Assembly (NCBI RefSeq): GCF_000422905.1
Contig: NZ_AUGY01000025.1
Span: 1-64,000 of the forward strand
DNA length: 64,000 nucleotides
Reading direction: 5' to 3'
Source: Paenibacillus alginolyticus DSM 5050 = NBRC 15375
GTDB lineage: Bacteria > Bacillota > Bacilli > Paenibacillales > NBRC-103111
A program made the translations under genes and the position numbers. This document shows positions 54,547 through 63,741 of the stretch, piece by piece (the stretch's first letter is position 1; every line of letters starts with the position of its first letter). Under the pieces are notes generated by a model that did not search any database, was not told the origin of the DNA, and saw only the letters and a program-made list of their open reading frames with translations.

Positions 54547-56064
54547 TAACTCAACTTTCGCAGCTTAAATCTATGAACAATCCCTTGATGTAGCAAGGTA
54601 AACCGACGATCCACTCGCGGAGTTGACAAAATACATTGGTCTTCTCCTGTTTTGACTTGGCTCCGGCCAATTTCAGGAACAATGTCATCAGTTGCTGCAA
54701 CGCGGTTTGATAATCCAAGTCCCTTACCTCATCCGCAAATAGGAAAAATAATCCACCTAGCGACTTGGCGTCATTTTCCCGGCGACGTTCATATTCCATC
54801 ACCAAATAACGGCTGAACACAACCGTCGTGTGGCTGATCAACATGTCAAATGAACGTCCTTGAAACTCAGTACCAAGTTTAAGATAGCTCTTCGTAAATT
54901 TGAAAAACGTCTCGATACTCCAACGCATACCATAGATTCGTTCAATTTCGTCTTCACTCACCGTCAAGTCGGTAGTGATAATTGCCAGCCATTCTCGTCG
55001 TTTGTTGCGATTTTGAACAAACACTAACTTAATGGATAAACCACAAGCGGTTTCGGTGATGACAGAGCCCAGAATCTCAGTAGCCTTACACTTTGGAAGT
55101 GTTGCATATACCTCTTTCAAGGTCATTAGCTTACCGTTTAATCGGTAGCGTTGTTTCAATTCTTTGACCATCCCAATGACCGGAAGTCCCATTTCGTAAA
55201 GTTGACGAAGTAAAGGTGCCTGAGTAAACCAGCTGTCCATGAGCACATAGTCCGCTGTAAATCCGGCGGTTAGTGCCCGCTTTAGAAGATCTACTACGGC
55301 ATCTGGTTTGCGATGGAGGGATTCAAGCCGGCGCTTGTAGCCATGACAGCGCTTAGAAAGTTGTCCTTGATTTCACAAATTCGGTTCGCAAGCTTAGCTG
55401 AGGAAAGCATGACAAAGTCAATGGGGGCAAAGCTAAAACCATCGGACCAACCAAGCGTCAACATTGTAAACCCTTTGGTAAAGCGACCTGTCGTGTGGTC
55501 GAATACGTGTGCCAACAGTTCGGCTTTCTTACTTCGGTTACGCCTCAAGACGGAGTCGTCAATGATGAATACGCGTGTACGCGAAGTGGCAATGAGCGAC
55601 TCAAAGTGCAAAACGACTCTCAAAGCAAAGCTATGGAGAAACTTCCGCCAAGCAAATGTGCTCTGATTGAGGAAACGATAAATGACGTCTTTACCTGGCA
55701 GTGATTCACCGCGCTCACTCTCCAAAAGGCGAAACCAATTCCGGCCTTCGAACACGAGTGAAAACAGAAGCTGAAAAACAGCAAGACTAGAAAAGCCAAA
55801 GGATTTGGTGATTCCGGCATTTCGCAGCAATTGGCCGATTTGCAATGTGGAAAACAAAAAGGAAAAACGGGTTGTTGCCTGTTCAGACAAGGATTTTTGG
55901 TGTACCATAAGGGTTACAACACCTTTCTTTGTTTGCATGGTTGCTCGTCACTTCCATGATACCAAACAAAGAGGGTGTTTTTCTGTCAAGGGGAGCAAAA
56001 TTTCATGTTAATCCTTACAACCATATGGGTATTCTAGTTTTTCGTAGGTGCGAAAGTTGAGTTA
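54547..56064 (-). mobile_element. IS4-type insertion sequence (~1.5 kb)
   Basis: Sixteen-base terminal inverted repeats TAACTCAACTTTCGCA (54,547-54,562) and its complement (56,049-56,064) bound a frame-disrupted transposase. The transposase stop codon lies within the left end. I see no matching target-site duplication outside the ends. A start-like sequence (AAGGGAAGATG then ATG at 54,534) runs straight into the left end, so the element may have interrupted a gene. Confidence 0.85.
54551..55938 (-). pseudogene. IS4 family transposase, frameshifted
   Basis: The N-part (55,938 down to ~55,355) carries FIIDDSVLRRNRSKKAELL, the first catalytic Asp. The C-part resumes in another frame as KRCHGYKRRLESLHRKPDAV and runs through LMDSWFTQAP (second Asp) and the YREK-like block IYGMRWSIETFFKFTKSYLK. 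The break lies near 55,352-55,357 and needs one added base to restore the frame. A programmed shift is not supported: no slippery run is visible there. Confidence 0.82.
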
Positions 56065-56109
56065 AGTAATAAAGAAACTAATTATATCCACATAAACGCA
56101 GATATTTAT

Positions 56110-57084
56110 TTGGACTATTTCACTTCTATTTACAATATAGACCCAGATGAAGCGATCTCTCTTTCAAATAAATTTTGTGATTCTAATGACTTCGTTGAAA
56201 ATTTAATATCTAGGGATTTCAGCGAAGAGATGATCCCTTTGTTTATATATTTATTAAAAATATTGGATAAAGATAAAGACAAGCGGACAATTTTGAAGAA
56301 ATGGATATTTACTCACCTTACTGATTTTAACAAAAAAGTATGGAAGGTTTCATTGCAAAAGAGAGATAACTTATACTTATTTTTGAAGGAATTGACATTA
56401 GAGGAGGGCCATTTTTTAGGTCTTGAATATGCTGATGCACTACTCGATTCAATAAAAGATTATCCAAGTGGATTTTCAAAAAAGGGAGATTTATTAAAAT
56501 TTTTCAACATTATTGATGCTCCTTATAAAAAGGATATTAGTCAGAATTTAAGGCAATATTTAACGTATAGTGATAATTCTATAACATTAATTTTGGATGA
56601 ATTAGCTAGTGAGTTGTTTTCTGAATCTGTAGCTCTTACAGAGGAATATATAAATCAATTGGTCAATGGAGGTTTTTCTAAAATTGTTGATCGTAGTGAC
56701 GAAGCAGAATTAGAATCACTAATTAAAGTATTGTCCTTAAGGTCAGATATTGTTTCCAATTGTAATTTTGATTATTGGAATACATTTATTGACCGTTTAG
56801 AAAAAAGGTATGAAGATACTGAGGATGGGACTGAATTACAAACAATTTATTTTAAATTAAAAGAACTCTCCACTAACTTGACTGAAAAGTTAAAGTACAA
56901 AGGTCTGAAGTGGACCGGCTTGCGAATTTTACAGCGGGTGTTCAAATCCACTTCCAGTCGGATTCCCCGAAACTATCTGTACGAGTTGTTTTGGCCGACA
57001 AAGCGAATATGTATCAAATGCCGGCTACGGGGCAATGCGGTGTTGATTGTTACATTGGTTCTCACGGAAAGCAGCAATTTGTAA
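56110..57084 (+). pseudogene. AT-rich gene of unknown function fused out of frame to SGNH hydrolase sequence
   Basis: Codons 1 to ~265 encode an acidic, helical, AT-rich protein (SIYNIDPDEAISLSNKFC, KKWIFTHLTDFNKKVWKV) of no family I know; the pattern recalls helical repeat parts of larger proteins. The frame is open back to the IS end, so the true start is probably lost. After about 56,900 composition changes and the frame reads through SGNH hydrolase DNA in a wrong frame to 57,084. It looks like the front of one gene joined by deletion to the middle of another. Confidence 0.6.
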
Positions 57085-57827
57085 ACGTTACTCGTTTCGA
57101 TCCTGCGCTTTCGAAATATGAAGCCATTCTTTTTGAATCGTTTGGAGATCAAATGAAAGAGATAACATTGAATCTCCCCTTGTATCAGGGGGTGAAGGAG
57201 ATGTGGATCGGGATTGAGCCATCCGCTTCGGTTGCTCATTCTCCAGGCTTCGTTTCCGACAAGCGAGTGCTTATCTATGGTACGTCTATCACGCATGGAG
57301 CTTGCGCGTCTCGTCCGGGAATGGCTTATCCGAACATCTTGAGCCGGATGTTTCCTCTTGAGTTTGTGAACCTCGGATTCTCGGGGAATGCGCAAGGAGA
57401 ACCAGAATTAGCTCAAATCATCAGCGAAATCCCCGACCCTGCATTGCTTATATTAGATTATGAGGGGAACACGCCTAGCACGGAACGTCTTAGAGAGACA
57501 CTTCCTGAGTTTATTCGAATTTTTCGGTCCCGATATGCCGAAGTACCCATTCTGGTCCTTTCACAAATCCGGCTTGCGAAGGAGGCTTTCGATGTTCATA
57601 TGTTTCGGCAACGGGAGGAGCGAAAGCAATTCCAGCAGGAAACGGTAGAACGATTGAGGCAAAGTGGAGATCCTCACATTCATTTTTTTAATGGAGAAGA
57701 GCTGCTCGGATTAGAATATGGGGAATGCACGGTAGATGGCATTCATCCGTCGGATTTGGGTTATAAGAGAATGAGCGAAGCGCTAAAGCCATTGCTGGAA
57801 AATCTTTTGCGTCCTTACCTCAATTGA
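56910..57827 (+). CDS. SGNH/GDSL-type hydrolase, N-terminally truncated
   Basis: A 305-residue frame. LIYGTSITHGACASRPGMAY is block I with the nucleophile Ser; GFSGNAQGE carries block II/III Gly and Asn; DGIHPSDLGYKRM holds the Asp-x-x-His pair. The first part (ANFTAGVQIHFQSDSPKLSV) is the end of a beta-sandwich that in relatives begins some 40-60 residues earlier. Upstream coding sense is lost at the ~56,900 junction, so the GTG at 56,910 is only the first possible start, with no good ribosome site. The catalytic domain looks intact; expression is doubtful. Confidence 0.7.
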   Translation: MDRLANFTAGVQIHFQSDSPKLSVRVVLADKANMYQMPATGQCGVDCYIGSHGKQQFVNVTRFDPALSKYEAILFESFGDQMKEITLNLPLYQGVKEMWIGIEPSASVAHSPGFVSDKRVLIYGTSITHGACASRPGMAYPNILSRMFPLEFVNLGFSGNAQGEPELAQIISEIPDPALLILDYEGNTPSTERLRETLPEFIRIFRSRYAEVPILVLSQIRLAKEAFDVHMFRQREERKQFQQETVERLRQSGDPHIHFFNGEELLGLEYGECTVDGIHPSDLGYKRMSEALKPLLENLLRPYLN

Positions 57828-57897
57828 GTTTTCCCTTCAAGTTCCATTAGGCAGATGAATAATGGTGAAGTATCATTTAGCATAGGGTGATAAAAAA

Positions 57898-58743
57898 ATG
57901 TTCATTTCTCCTATGCTAGCGTCATACGCAAAAGATAATAAACCATTTAAAAGCAAACATCATATAGCGGAATATAAATTAGATGGTCTTAGATGTATGA
58001 TCTCCAATATGGATAAACTCTATGTTTATACGAAGCATAATAACTTGATTACAAATAAATTCCCTGAGTTATATAGTTGCCCCCTGCCTGAAGGAACCAT
58101 ACTTGATGGAGTATTAATAATGATGGACGATCAAGGGAAACCAGACTTTGAAGCCATGTCAGCCAGGTTTTTATCAAGTAAAAACAAAACACCTGTGATA
58201 TTCTGCGCATTTGACATTATGAGATACAAAGGAATTGACGTCACGGGTTTAACCTTACTGAAACGAAAAGAACTGTTGGACAAGGCTTTCAATGAAAATG
58301 ATCACTATAAAAAGGTTAAAGTGTTTGAGGGAAATGCCGTTGATTATTTTGAGCAGGTTCGTGAGCAGGGACTTGAGGGCATTATTATGAAATCTAAAAA
58401 AGAGAATTCCACCTACGAAATAGACAAACGCTCCAAACAATGGCAAAAGGTGATCAATTGGACTTATGCGGATGTGTATATTTCCGGTTACAGAAAAAAT
58501 AATTTCGCCTTATTGGCCTCTATTGATGCACCTGATGGCTCCAAGTTCCCAGTTGGGGTTATTGAGTCAGGTGTAACCCCAATTCACCAGAAAGCTCTAG
58601 ATCGTCTGAAGAAACGCTTAGTCTTCAAGGAAGACCAGAATTTTGCCTATATGGAACCGCGAATCATGGCAAAGATTAAGACAAGAAATTGGACCAAAAG
58701 CGGAAAACTAAGGAAGCCAGTATTCATGGAATTCGTGATCTAA
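57898..58743 (+). CDS. ATP-dependent DNA ligase, LigB/YoqV-like
   Basis: A 281-residue nucleotidyltransferase-type ligase like Bacillus phage SPbeta YoqV (LigB). Motif I AEYKLDGLRCM places the adenylated Lys at K27; motif IV LEGIIMKSK and motif V WQKVINW follow, and an OB-like domain ends it. Motif III should be DGE but reads LDGVLIMMD, with Val at residue 72 (codon GTA at 58,111-58,113), a single-base change from GAA. That Glu binds metal in the family, so activity may be lost. The wide spread of this type on prophages suggests transfer. Confidence 0.88.
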   Translation: MFISPMLASYAKDNKPFKSKHHIAEYKLDGLRCMISNMDKLYVYTKHNNLITNKFPELYSCPLPEGTILDGVLIMMDDQGKPDFEAMSARFLSSKNKTPVIFCAFDIMRYKGIDVTGLTLLKRKELLDKAFNENDHYKKVKVFEGNAVDYFEQVREQGLEGIIMKSKKENSTYEIDKRSKQWQKVINWTYADVYISGYRKNNFALLASIDAPDGSKFPVGVIESGVTPIHQKALDRLKKRLVFKEDQNFAYMEPRIMAKIKTRNWTKSGKLRKPVFMEFVI

Positions 58744-58747
58744 GCAT

Positions 58748-58800
58748 AAAAAAGACTGAAATCACCAAAGGAGGAAGTGGTGGTTACAGTCTTTTGTTTT
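58748..58800. terminator. Bidirectional terminator between ligase and SASP genes
   Basis: AAAAAGACTG-AA-TCACC pairs with GGTGGTTACAGTCTTTT, with A and T runs on both sides. It suits both the ligase and the convergent SASP gene. Confidence 0.85.
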
Positions 58801-58821
58801 GCTTGCACTTCAACCAAGGAA

Positions 58822-59040
58822 TTAGCGTCTAATTCCGCCAGTTAGTTGTTGTTCGGCCAATTGAACTAATCTTCTCGTAATGTTACCGCCGATTGCGCCA
58901 GTATCACGAGTAGCCATATAGCCGTAATAACCATCTTGCGGAATTTGAATACCTAATTCTTGAGCGACTTCATATTTCATTTGGTCAAGAGCTGCTCTTG
59001 CTTGTTGCACGACTAATGTATTGCTGTTTCTTCTAGCCAT
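58822..59040 (-). CDS. Alpha/beta-type small acid-soluble spore protein
   Basis: A 72-residue DNA-binding spore protein. ATG 59,040 follows AAAGGAGTG. KYEVAQELGIQIPQDGYYGY holds the germination protease site and the first conserved block, and MATRDTGAIGGNITRRLVQL the second. It coats spore DNA and protects it. It is made late in sporulation under forespore control. Confidence 0.95.
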   Translation of the reverse strand: MARRNSNTLVVQQARAALDQMKYEVAQELGIQIPQDGYYGYMATRDTGAIGGNITRRLVQLAEQQLTGGIRR

Positions 59041-59123
59041 TTGATTCACTCCTTTTTTGTGGTGTAGGAGTATTTTGTGGATTAAATGGTTTTTTATTCA
59101 TCTTCCCAAAATAAATTTCCGAT

Positions 59124-59176
59124 AAGTCGATTTTCGGCTTCTCGGATGCTGCGGGCGAGCTTCGGCTCGCAGAGCT
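59124..59176. repeat. Left direct repeat flanking the hairpin array
   Basis: AAGTCGATTT-CGGC-TCTCGGA and a short hairpin CGAGC-TTCG-GCTCG. About 80% identical to 59,683-59,733 in the same orientation. Together they bracket the four-unit array. Confidence 0.6.
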
Positions 59177-59241
59177 CTGACTGTATGCGAGTTTTCCGCG
59201 CTTAATCTGCATGTATGCGCGGGACAATCGGGAGCCTACTT

Positions 59242-59662
59242 TAGCGATGAAAACATCCCTAGCGAGCGGGAAACGGACTATTTCTACCGCGTCCTCATCA
59301 AGTAAGCATGTTTTTCATCGCTATGGAAGTGCTTTTCCACCTCACGCCTTCTTTAGCGATGAAAAACATCCCTAACGAGCAGAAATAGGACTATTTCGGC
59401 CGAGTCCTCATCAAGTAAGCATGTTTTTCATCGCTATGGAAGTACTTTCCAACCTCACGCCTTCTTTAGCGATGAAAAACATCCCTAACGAGCGGGAAAC
59501 GGACTATTTCGGCTGCGTCCTCATCAAGTAAGCATGTTTTTCATCGCTATGGAGGTACTTTCCACCCTCACGCCTTCTTTAGCGATGAAAAACATCACTA
59601 ACGAGCAGGAATAGGGCTATTTCGGCCGAGTCCTCATCATGTAAGCATGTTTTTCATCGTTA
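59242..59662. repeat. Four-copy tandem array of ~113-bp hairpin units
   Basis: Units start at 59,242, 59,354, 59,467 and 59,580 (spacing 112-113). Each begins TAGCGATGAAAAACAT and 82-83 bases later ends in its complement ATGTTTTTCATCGCTA. The inner part has a second stem GGAC-GTCC around CTATTTCGGCCGA and constant pieces such as CCTCATCAAGTAAGC. A linker of ~30 bases (TGGAAGTACTTTCCA-like, then CTCACGCCTTCT) joins units. No coding frame spans it. The last unit has GTTA for GCTA, which keeps G-U pairing. Confidence 0.9.
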
Positions 59663-59682
59663 ACGAGGGACAGTCCGCTGAG

Positions 59683-59733
59683 AAGTCGATTTCCGGCATC
59701 TCGGACTCTGTCGACGAGCTTCAGCTCGTGCTA
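59683..59733. repeat. Right direct repeat flanking the hairpin array
   Basis: Second copy of the 59,124-59,176 sequence, with hairpin CGAGC-TTCA-GCTCG. From here to 59,760 nothing else is seen. Confidence 0.6.
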
Positions 59734-59782
59734 TAAGTTTTCTTATTGACACAGCCTCTGGAAAAAGATATATTTTTCAGTG

Positions 59783-59803
59783 TAAAAGTAATAATTACGA
59801 TTA
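59783..59803 (+). promoter_or_regulatory. Zur-like box 1 upstream of znuC
   Basis: TAAAAGTAATAATTACGATTA agrees at about 17 of 20 positions with the Bacillus Zur box AAATCGTAAT-N-ATTACGATTT; the right half is nearly perfect. Zinc-loaded Zur would repress transport genes from here. Confidence 0.65.
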
Positions 59804-59875
59804 ATCGATCACAAAGCCTAATAACTCACTTGTAGTTTGGGCTTCGACATATAAATCAAGGATAGTCACCAACTA

Positions 59876-59896
59876 AAATCGTAATTTTTACATATA
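59876..59896 (+). promoter_or_regulatory. Zur-like box 2 upstream of znuC
   Basis: The left half AAATCGTAAT is a perfect match to the Zur half-site; the right half TTTACATATA is weak. It lies about 20 bases before the znuC start. Confidence 0.55.
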
Positions 59897-59918
59897 AAGT
59901 CGGAAAGGATCTGTTCTT

Positions 59919-60626
59919 ATGTTAGTTGCCTCCATGGATGAGGTGGAATTCGGTTACAATGACGTCCCTTGTATTCAAGACGCGAGTGTAGAGATTCAGT
60001 CGGGTGAGTTTGTAGCTATTACAGGTCCCAATGGTGCAGCCAAGTCGACTTTGCTGAAATTGCTTCTTGGCTTGCTTGATCCTTGGAAAGGGAGTATTTT
60101 CTTGTCTTCAACCAATAAGGAGGGTAAGAAGCTGAGAGTGGGGTACGTATCCCAGCAAATCTCCGCCTTCAATAGTGGATTCCCTAGCACGATATTGGAG
60201 TTTGTCCAATCAGGTAGGTATGCAAGCCGCTCATGGTTTCGTAAACTGGACAAAGAAGATGAGGTGCAGACGGAGAAAGCCCTCCGTCAGGTTGGGATGT
60301 GGGATTTGCGCAAGCGCAAGATTGGTGAGCTCTCCGGAGGCCAAAAGCAGCGTATTTGCATCGCCAGAGCACTTGCACAGGAGCCGGATATGCTTGTTCT
60401 CGATGAACCGACAACAGGGATGGATCAGGATAGCCGCTTTGGCTTCTACGAGTTGATGCATCATCAAGTGAAAGCTCACGGGCGAACCGTTGTTATGGTG
60501 ACGCATGGACTTAACGAGGTCGCTCCCTATTTGGATCGTATTATTGAGCTGGAGAGAAAGGAGGATGGCGGATGGAAATGCTGCACTACGACTTCATGCA
60601 GCGGGCATTTTGTGCCGGTGGGTTAA
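59919..60626 (+). CDS. znuC: Zinc ABC transporter ATPase
   Basis: A 235-residue ATPase (AdcC/ZnuC/MntB type). Signature LSGGQKQR, Walker B MLVLDEPTTGMD and VTHGLNEV are intact. The Walker A reads GPNGAAKSTLL: Ala41 (codon GCC, 60,039-60,041) replaces the Gly just before the catalytic Lys. This Gly is nearly invariant, so ATP binding may be impaired, or it is a sequence error. Its 3' end overlaps znuB by 55 bases. Confidence 0.9.
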   Translation: MLVASMDEVEFGYNDVPCIQDASVEIQSGEFVAITGPNGAAKSTLLKLLLGLLDPWKGSIFLSSTNKEGKKLRVGYVSQQISAFNSGFPSTILEFVQSGRYASRSWFRKLDKEDEVQTEKALRQVGMWDLRKRKIGELSGGQKQRICIARALAQEPDMLVLDEPTTGMDQDSRFGFYELMHHQVKAHGRTVVMVTHGLNEVAPYLDRIIELERKEDGGWKCCTTTSCSGHFVPVG

Positions 60627-61459
60627 TAGCCATCATGGCTTCGATTCTCGGTGTATATCTGATGCTTCGCAGACAAGCGCTGATGGCTGACATGCTCTCC
60701 CATGTTTCCTTGGCAGGGGTTGCAGGAGGTGCGTATCTAAACATCAATCCAACCTTGACTGGATTCGTCGTAGCTACGCTAGGCGCTATAGCTGTGGAAT
60801 ATGTAAGGAGGTCCTATAAAACGTATAGTGAAATTTCGGTTGCCATCATTATGGTGGGTGGATTATCAACCGCGGTGATCATCATGAGTCTCAAGCAAAG
60901 CATCAATAAAGGCTTCTCCGCTTATTTATTCGGCTCTGTTGTTGCTGTGAATGAAACCGAGCTTCTCCTCATGTTTGTGGTCGCGATCATCGGGGGCATC
61001 TTTTTCTATCTATTCCGTCGTCCGCTCTATCAGATTACATTCGATGAAGATACGGCTAAGACCAATGGGCTTCCTGTGAAGTGGATCTCACTTGGTTTTA
61101 GCGTCTTAACAGGTATGATTGTATCCGCGGCTATGCCGATCGTTGGCGTTCTTCTCGTTTCGGCATTAATTGTACTGCCCGCGGCGCTTGCCATTCGAAT
61201 TGCACCTAGTTTTACATCTGCACTTTTTATAGCTATGAGCATTGGCTTACTTGGTGTCGTTTCCGGACTAACCGCTTCTTATCAGCTTAGTACACCTCCG
61301 GGTGGGACGATAGCGCTGCTACTCTTATTTATTCTTATTACTGGTCTTGGTTTGAAAAAGGTGGTTCTGACCTTTAGCAAAAGCAAAGCAAAAAATGCAG
61401 CTGACACCATCCCACGTCTGTCCAAAGAAACAACCATTTCATCATTTAACAAATTGTAG
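60572..61459 (+). CDS. znuB: Zinc ABC transporter permease
   Basis: A 295-residue metal-transport permease with about nine membrane spans. RRQALMADMLSHVSLAGVAG is the family's N-terminal signature and VGVLLVSALIVLPAALAI lies near the end. It starts 55 bases inside znuC with GAAAGGAGG upstream. It forms the zinc channel with znuC and znuA. Confidence 0.94.
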   Translation: MEMLHYDFMQRAFCAGGLIAIMASILGVYLMLRRQALMADMLSHVSLAGVAGGAYLNINPTLTGFVVATLGAIAVEYVRRSYKTYSEISVAIIMVGGLSTAVIIMSLKQSINKGFSAYLFGSVVAVNETELLLMFVVAIIGGIFFYLFRRPLYQITFDEDTAKTNGLPVKWISLGFSVLTGMIVSAAMPIVGVLLVSALIVLPAALAIRIAPSFTSALFIAMSIGLLGVVSGLTASYQLSTPPGGTIALLLLFILITGLGLKKVVLTFSKSKAKNAADTIPRLSKETTISSFNKL

Positions 61460-61471
61460 GAGGAAATACCA

Positions 61472-62416
61472 ATGAAAAAAATCTGGGTATCTAAATCACT
61501 TGCTTTTACCGTATTATCAGCTGCTATCTTATCGGGTTGTGCGTCTAACACCGCTTCAAGTAATGGCAAATTAAATGTCGTTACAAGCTTCTACCCCATG
61601 TATGAATTCACTAAGCAAGTTGCAGGTGATCATGCCAATGTGATTGCTCTAATACCGCCGGGGGCTGAACCCCATGACTGGGAGCCTAGTGCGAAAGATA
61701 TGAAACAACTGAAGGATGCTAATGTGTTCGTTTACAACGGTATTGTAGAAGGATGGGCGGAGCAATCACTTAAGAGTGCTGAGAATAAGAATCGTGTCGT
61801 TGTTGAAGCAAGTAAAGGAATTGAATTAATGGAAGGCTTACCGGAGGAAGAACATCAAGCTGATCCCAAGAAAGAAGCGCATGCAGACAAAATCCTAGAT
61901 CCGCATGTTTGGCTAACTCCGGTACTTGCTCAGCAAGAGGTTGAGGCCATTGTTGTTGGATTAACGCAAGCTGACCCTGCTCACAAAGAGGATTATCGAA
62001 AAAATGCGGATGCCTATATCGGAAAGCTGAAAGCCTTGGACGATTCATTTAAAACAGGTCTTAAAAATGTAAAGCATAAAGAATTCGTCACGCAGCATGC
62101 AGCTTTTGGTTATTTGGCCAAAGAATACGGGCTGAAACAGGTTCCTATTGCCGGACTATCTCCTGAAGAAGAGCCAGCCCCGGATAAAATGGCGGAAATT
62201 ATTAAATTTGCCAAAGATAATAAGGTACAAACGATTTTCTTTGAAACCTTGGTAGATCCAAAGGTTGCGAGTACAATTGCCAAAGAAGTCGGTGCGAAAA
62301 CGGCTGTGCTGAACCCAATAGAGGGATTAACAGACGATGATAAAAAGAAAAACCTTGATTACATCGGTGTTATGACGAATAACCTGGAAGCATTGAAAAA
62401 AGCGTTAAATGAATAA
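61472..62416 (+). CDS. znuA: Zinc-binding lipoprotein
   Basis: A 314-residue metal-binding lipoprotein with lipobox ILSGCAS. PGAEPHDWEPSAKD supplies the first His, DPHVWLTPVLAQ the second and HAAFGYLAKEYGL the third, with Glu/Asp later. A short His/Glu-rich loop (EEEHQADPKKEAHADK) before the second ligand is typical for zinc members. It captures zinc outside the cell. GGAGG precedes the ATG. Confidence 0.93.
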   Translation: MKKIWVSKSLAFTVLSAAILSGCASNTASSNGKLNVVTSFYPMYEFTKQVAGDHANVIALIPPGAEPHDWEPSAKDMKQLKDANVFVYNGIVEGWAEQSLKSAENKNRVVVEASKGIELMEGLPEEEHQADPKKEAHADKILDPHVWLTPVLAQQEVEAIVVGLTQADPAHKEDYRKNADAYIGKLKALDDSFKTGLKNVKHKEFVTQHAAFGYLAKEYGLKQVPIAGLSPEEEPAPDKMAEIIKFAKDNKVQTIFFETLVDPKVASTIAKEVGAKTAVLNPIEGLTDDDKKKNLDYIGVMTNNLEALKKALNE

Positions 62417-62448
62417 ATAGAACTTAAAATTACTTTTTTTAATATTTC

Positions 62449-62470
62449 AAATCCGTAAAATTTACGAATT
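62449..62470 (+). promoter_or_regulatory. Zur-like palindrome before the COG0523 gene
   Basis: AAATCCGTAAAATTTACGAATT contains a perfect CGTAAAATTTACG palindrome close to the Zur core. It sits just before the COG0523 gene and would let Zur control it separately from znuCBA. Confidence 0.55.
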
Positions 62471-62486
62471 GAAAGAGGTTATCACA

Positions 62487-63683
62487 TTGGTTGATCGTAA
62501 AATACCTGTAACCGTCTTAAGCGGTTATTTGGGAGTAGGCAAAACAACGTTATTAAACCACATCCTACATAATCGTGATGGCTTAAAAGTTGCGGTTATT
62601 GTCAACGATTTAAGTGAGGTCAACATTGACGCAGAGCTGATTAGAGAAGGCAATGGGCTTTCCCGCACGAATGAGAGCTTGGTTGAAATGTCCAATGGCT
62701 GCATCTGCTGCACATTGCGTGAAGACCTTTTGAAGGAAGTAGAGCGGCTTGCTAAAGAGGATAAATTTGATTATATCCTGATTGAATCAACGGGTGTAGG
62801 TGAACCGTTACCGGTTGCGCAAACATTCACATATTTGGATGAAGAGCAGGGGATTGATCTTACACAATTTTGCCGACTCGACACGATGGGCACCGTCGTA
62901 GACGCTTATCGGTTCTGGACAGACTACTCCTCGGGAGAGACGCTGCTAGAACGCAGTCAAGCTGTGGGTGAAGATGATACACGCGAAGTTGTAGATCTTC
63001 TGATAGACCAAATTGAGTTCTGTGATGTCCTGATTTTGAACAAATGCGACATGCTGGAAGAAGATGAACTGACTGAGCTAGAGGGCGTACTGCGCACATT
63101 ACAACCTAGAGCCAAATTCATTCGCTCGATTCACGGGAAGGTTGCTCCAGCGGATATTTTGAACACTCATTTGTTTAATTTCGATGAAGCTAGTACGTCC
63201 GCAGGTTGGATGCGGGAAATGGAGAAGGAAACACATACACCAGAAACCGAAGAATATGGCATTTCCTCTTTTGTCTACGAAAGAATTCGTCCATTCGAGC
63301 CTTCGCGGCTGATGAGCTGGATGGAAGATTGGCCGGCTGAGATCATTCGAGCCAAAGGGATCATGTGGCTTGCAACGCGTAACGATCATGCCCAGAACTT
63401 AAGCCAAGCAGGTCCTTCTATTCGCTTCGGTCCAGCAGGGTATTGGGTGGCGGCGCTGCCAGATGGTGAAAGAGAAACTGTTCTAGAAGAAGACGCGGAT
63501 CAAATCAAGCACTGGGATGATACCTATGGGGATCGCATGAACAAGGTTGTATTCATCGGCATAGAGATGGACCGAGCGGGTATCGTCGCTTCATTGGATG
63601 CCTGCTTGTTGACGGATGCCGAAATGCAAGGAGATTGGAACCGTTTCGAGGATGAGCTGCCGAATGCCATAATGGAGTTTTAA
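62487..63683 (+). CDS. COG0523 zinc-metallochaperone GTPase (YciC/ZagA-like)
   Basis: A 398-residue G3E GTPase. TTG 62,487 is chosen for GAAAGAGG upstream; there is no ATG nearby. Walker [14 protein letters not shown], the metal motif [10 protein letters not shown] (CxCC), [10 protein letters not shown] and NKCD are all visible, with a CobW_C domain at the end. In Bacillus, Zur controls such proteins, which help supply zinc to key enzymes under starvation. Next to znuCBA and a cysteine-poor rpmG, that role fits here. Confidence 0.92.
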   Translation: MVDRKIPVTVLSGYLGVGKTTLLNHILHNRDGLKVAVIVNDLSEVNIDAELIREGNGLSRTNESLVEMSNGCICCTLREDLLKEVERLAKEDKFDYILIESTGVGEPLPVAQTFTYLDEEQGIDLTQFCRLDTMGTVVDAYRFWTDYSSGETLLERSQAVGEDDTREVVDLLIDQIEFCDVLILNKCDMLEEDELTELEGVLRTLQPRAKFIRSIHGKVAPADILNTHLFNFDEASTSAGWMREMEKETHTPETEEYGISSFVYERIRPFEPSRLMSWMEDWPAEIIRAKGIMWLATRNDHAQNLSQAGPSIRFGPAGYWVAALPDGERETVLEEDADQIKHWDDTYGDRMNKVVFIGIEMDRAGIVASLDACLLTDAEMQGDWNRFEDELPNAIMEF

Positions 63684-63741
63684 GAAGCCTGTCCTTTGCC
63701 GCAATAAATTCAGAAATGATGTATGATAGGAGGTGAACTGC

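Noticed and set aside
55340..55360. Programmed frameshift in the IS4 transposase
   Set aside because: The break point has no A/T slippery heptamer and IS4 transposases are normally single-frame, so a mutation is more likely.
59033..59227. 64-codon minus-strand ORF upstream of the SASP gene
   Set aside because: It overlaps the SASP start and ribosome site and runs through the flanking direct repeat; no family match or ribosome site.
59242..59662. CRISPR array
   Set aside because: Repeats are ~113 bases with near-identical interiors, only four units, ~30-base linkers that are themselves conserved, and no cas genes.
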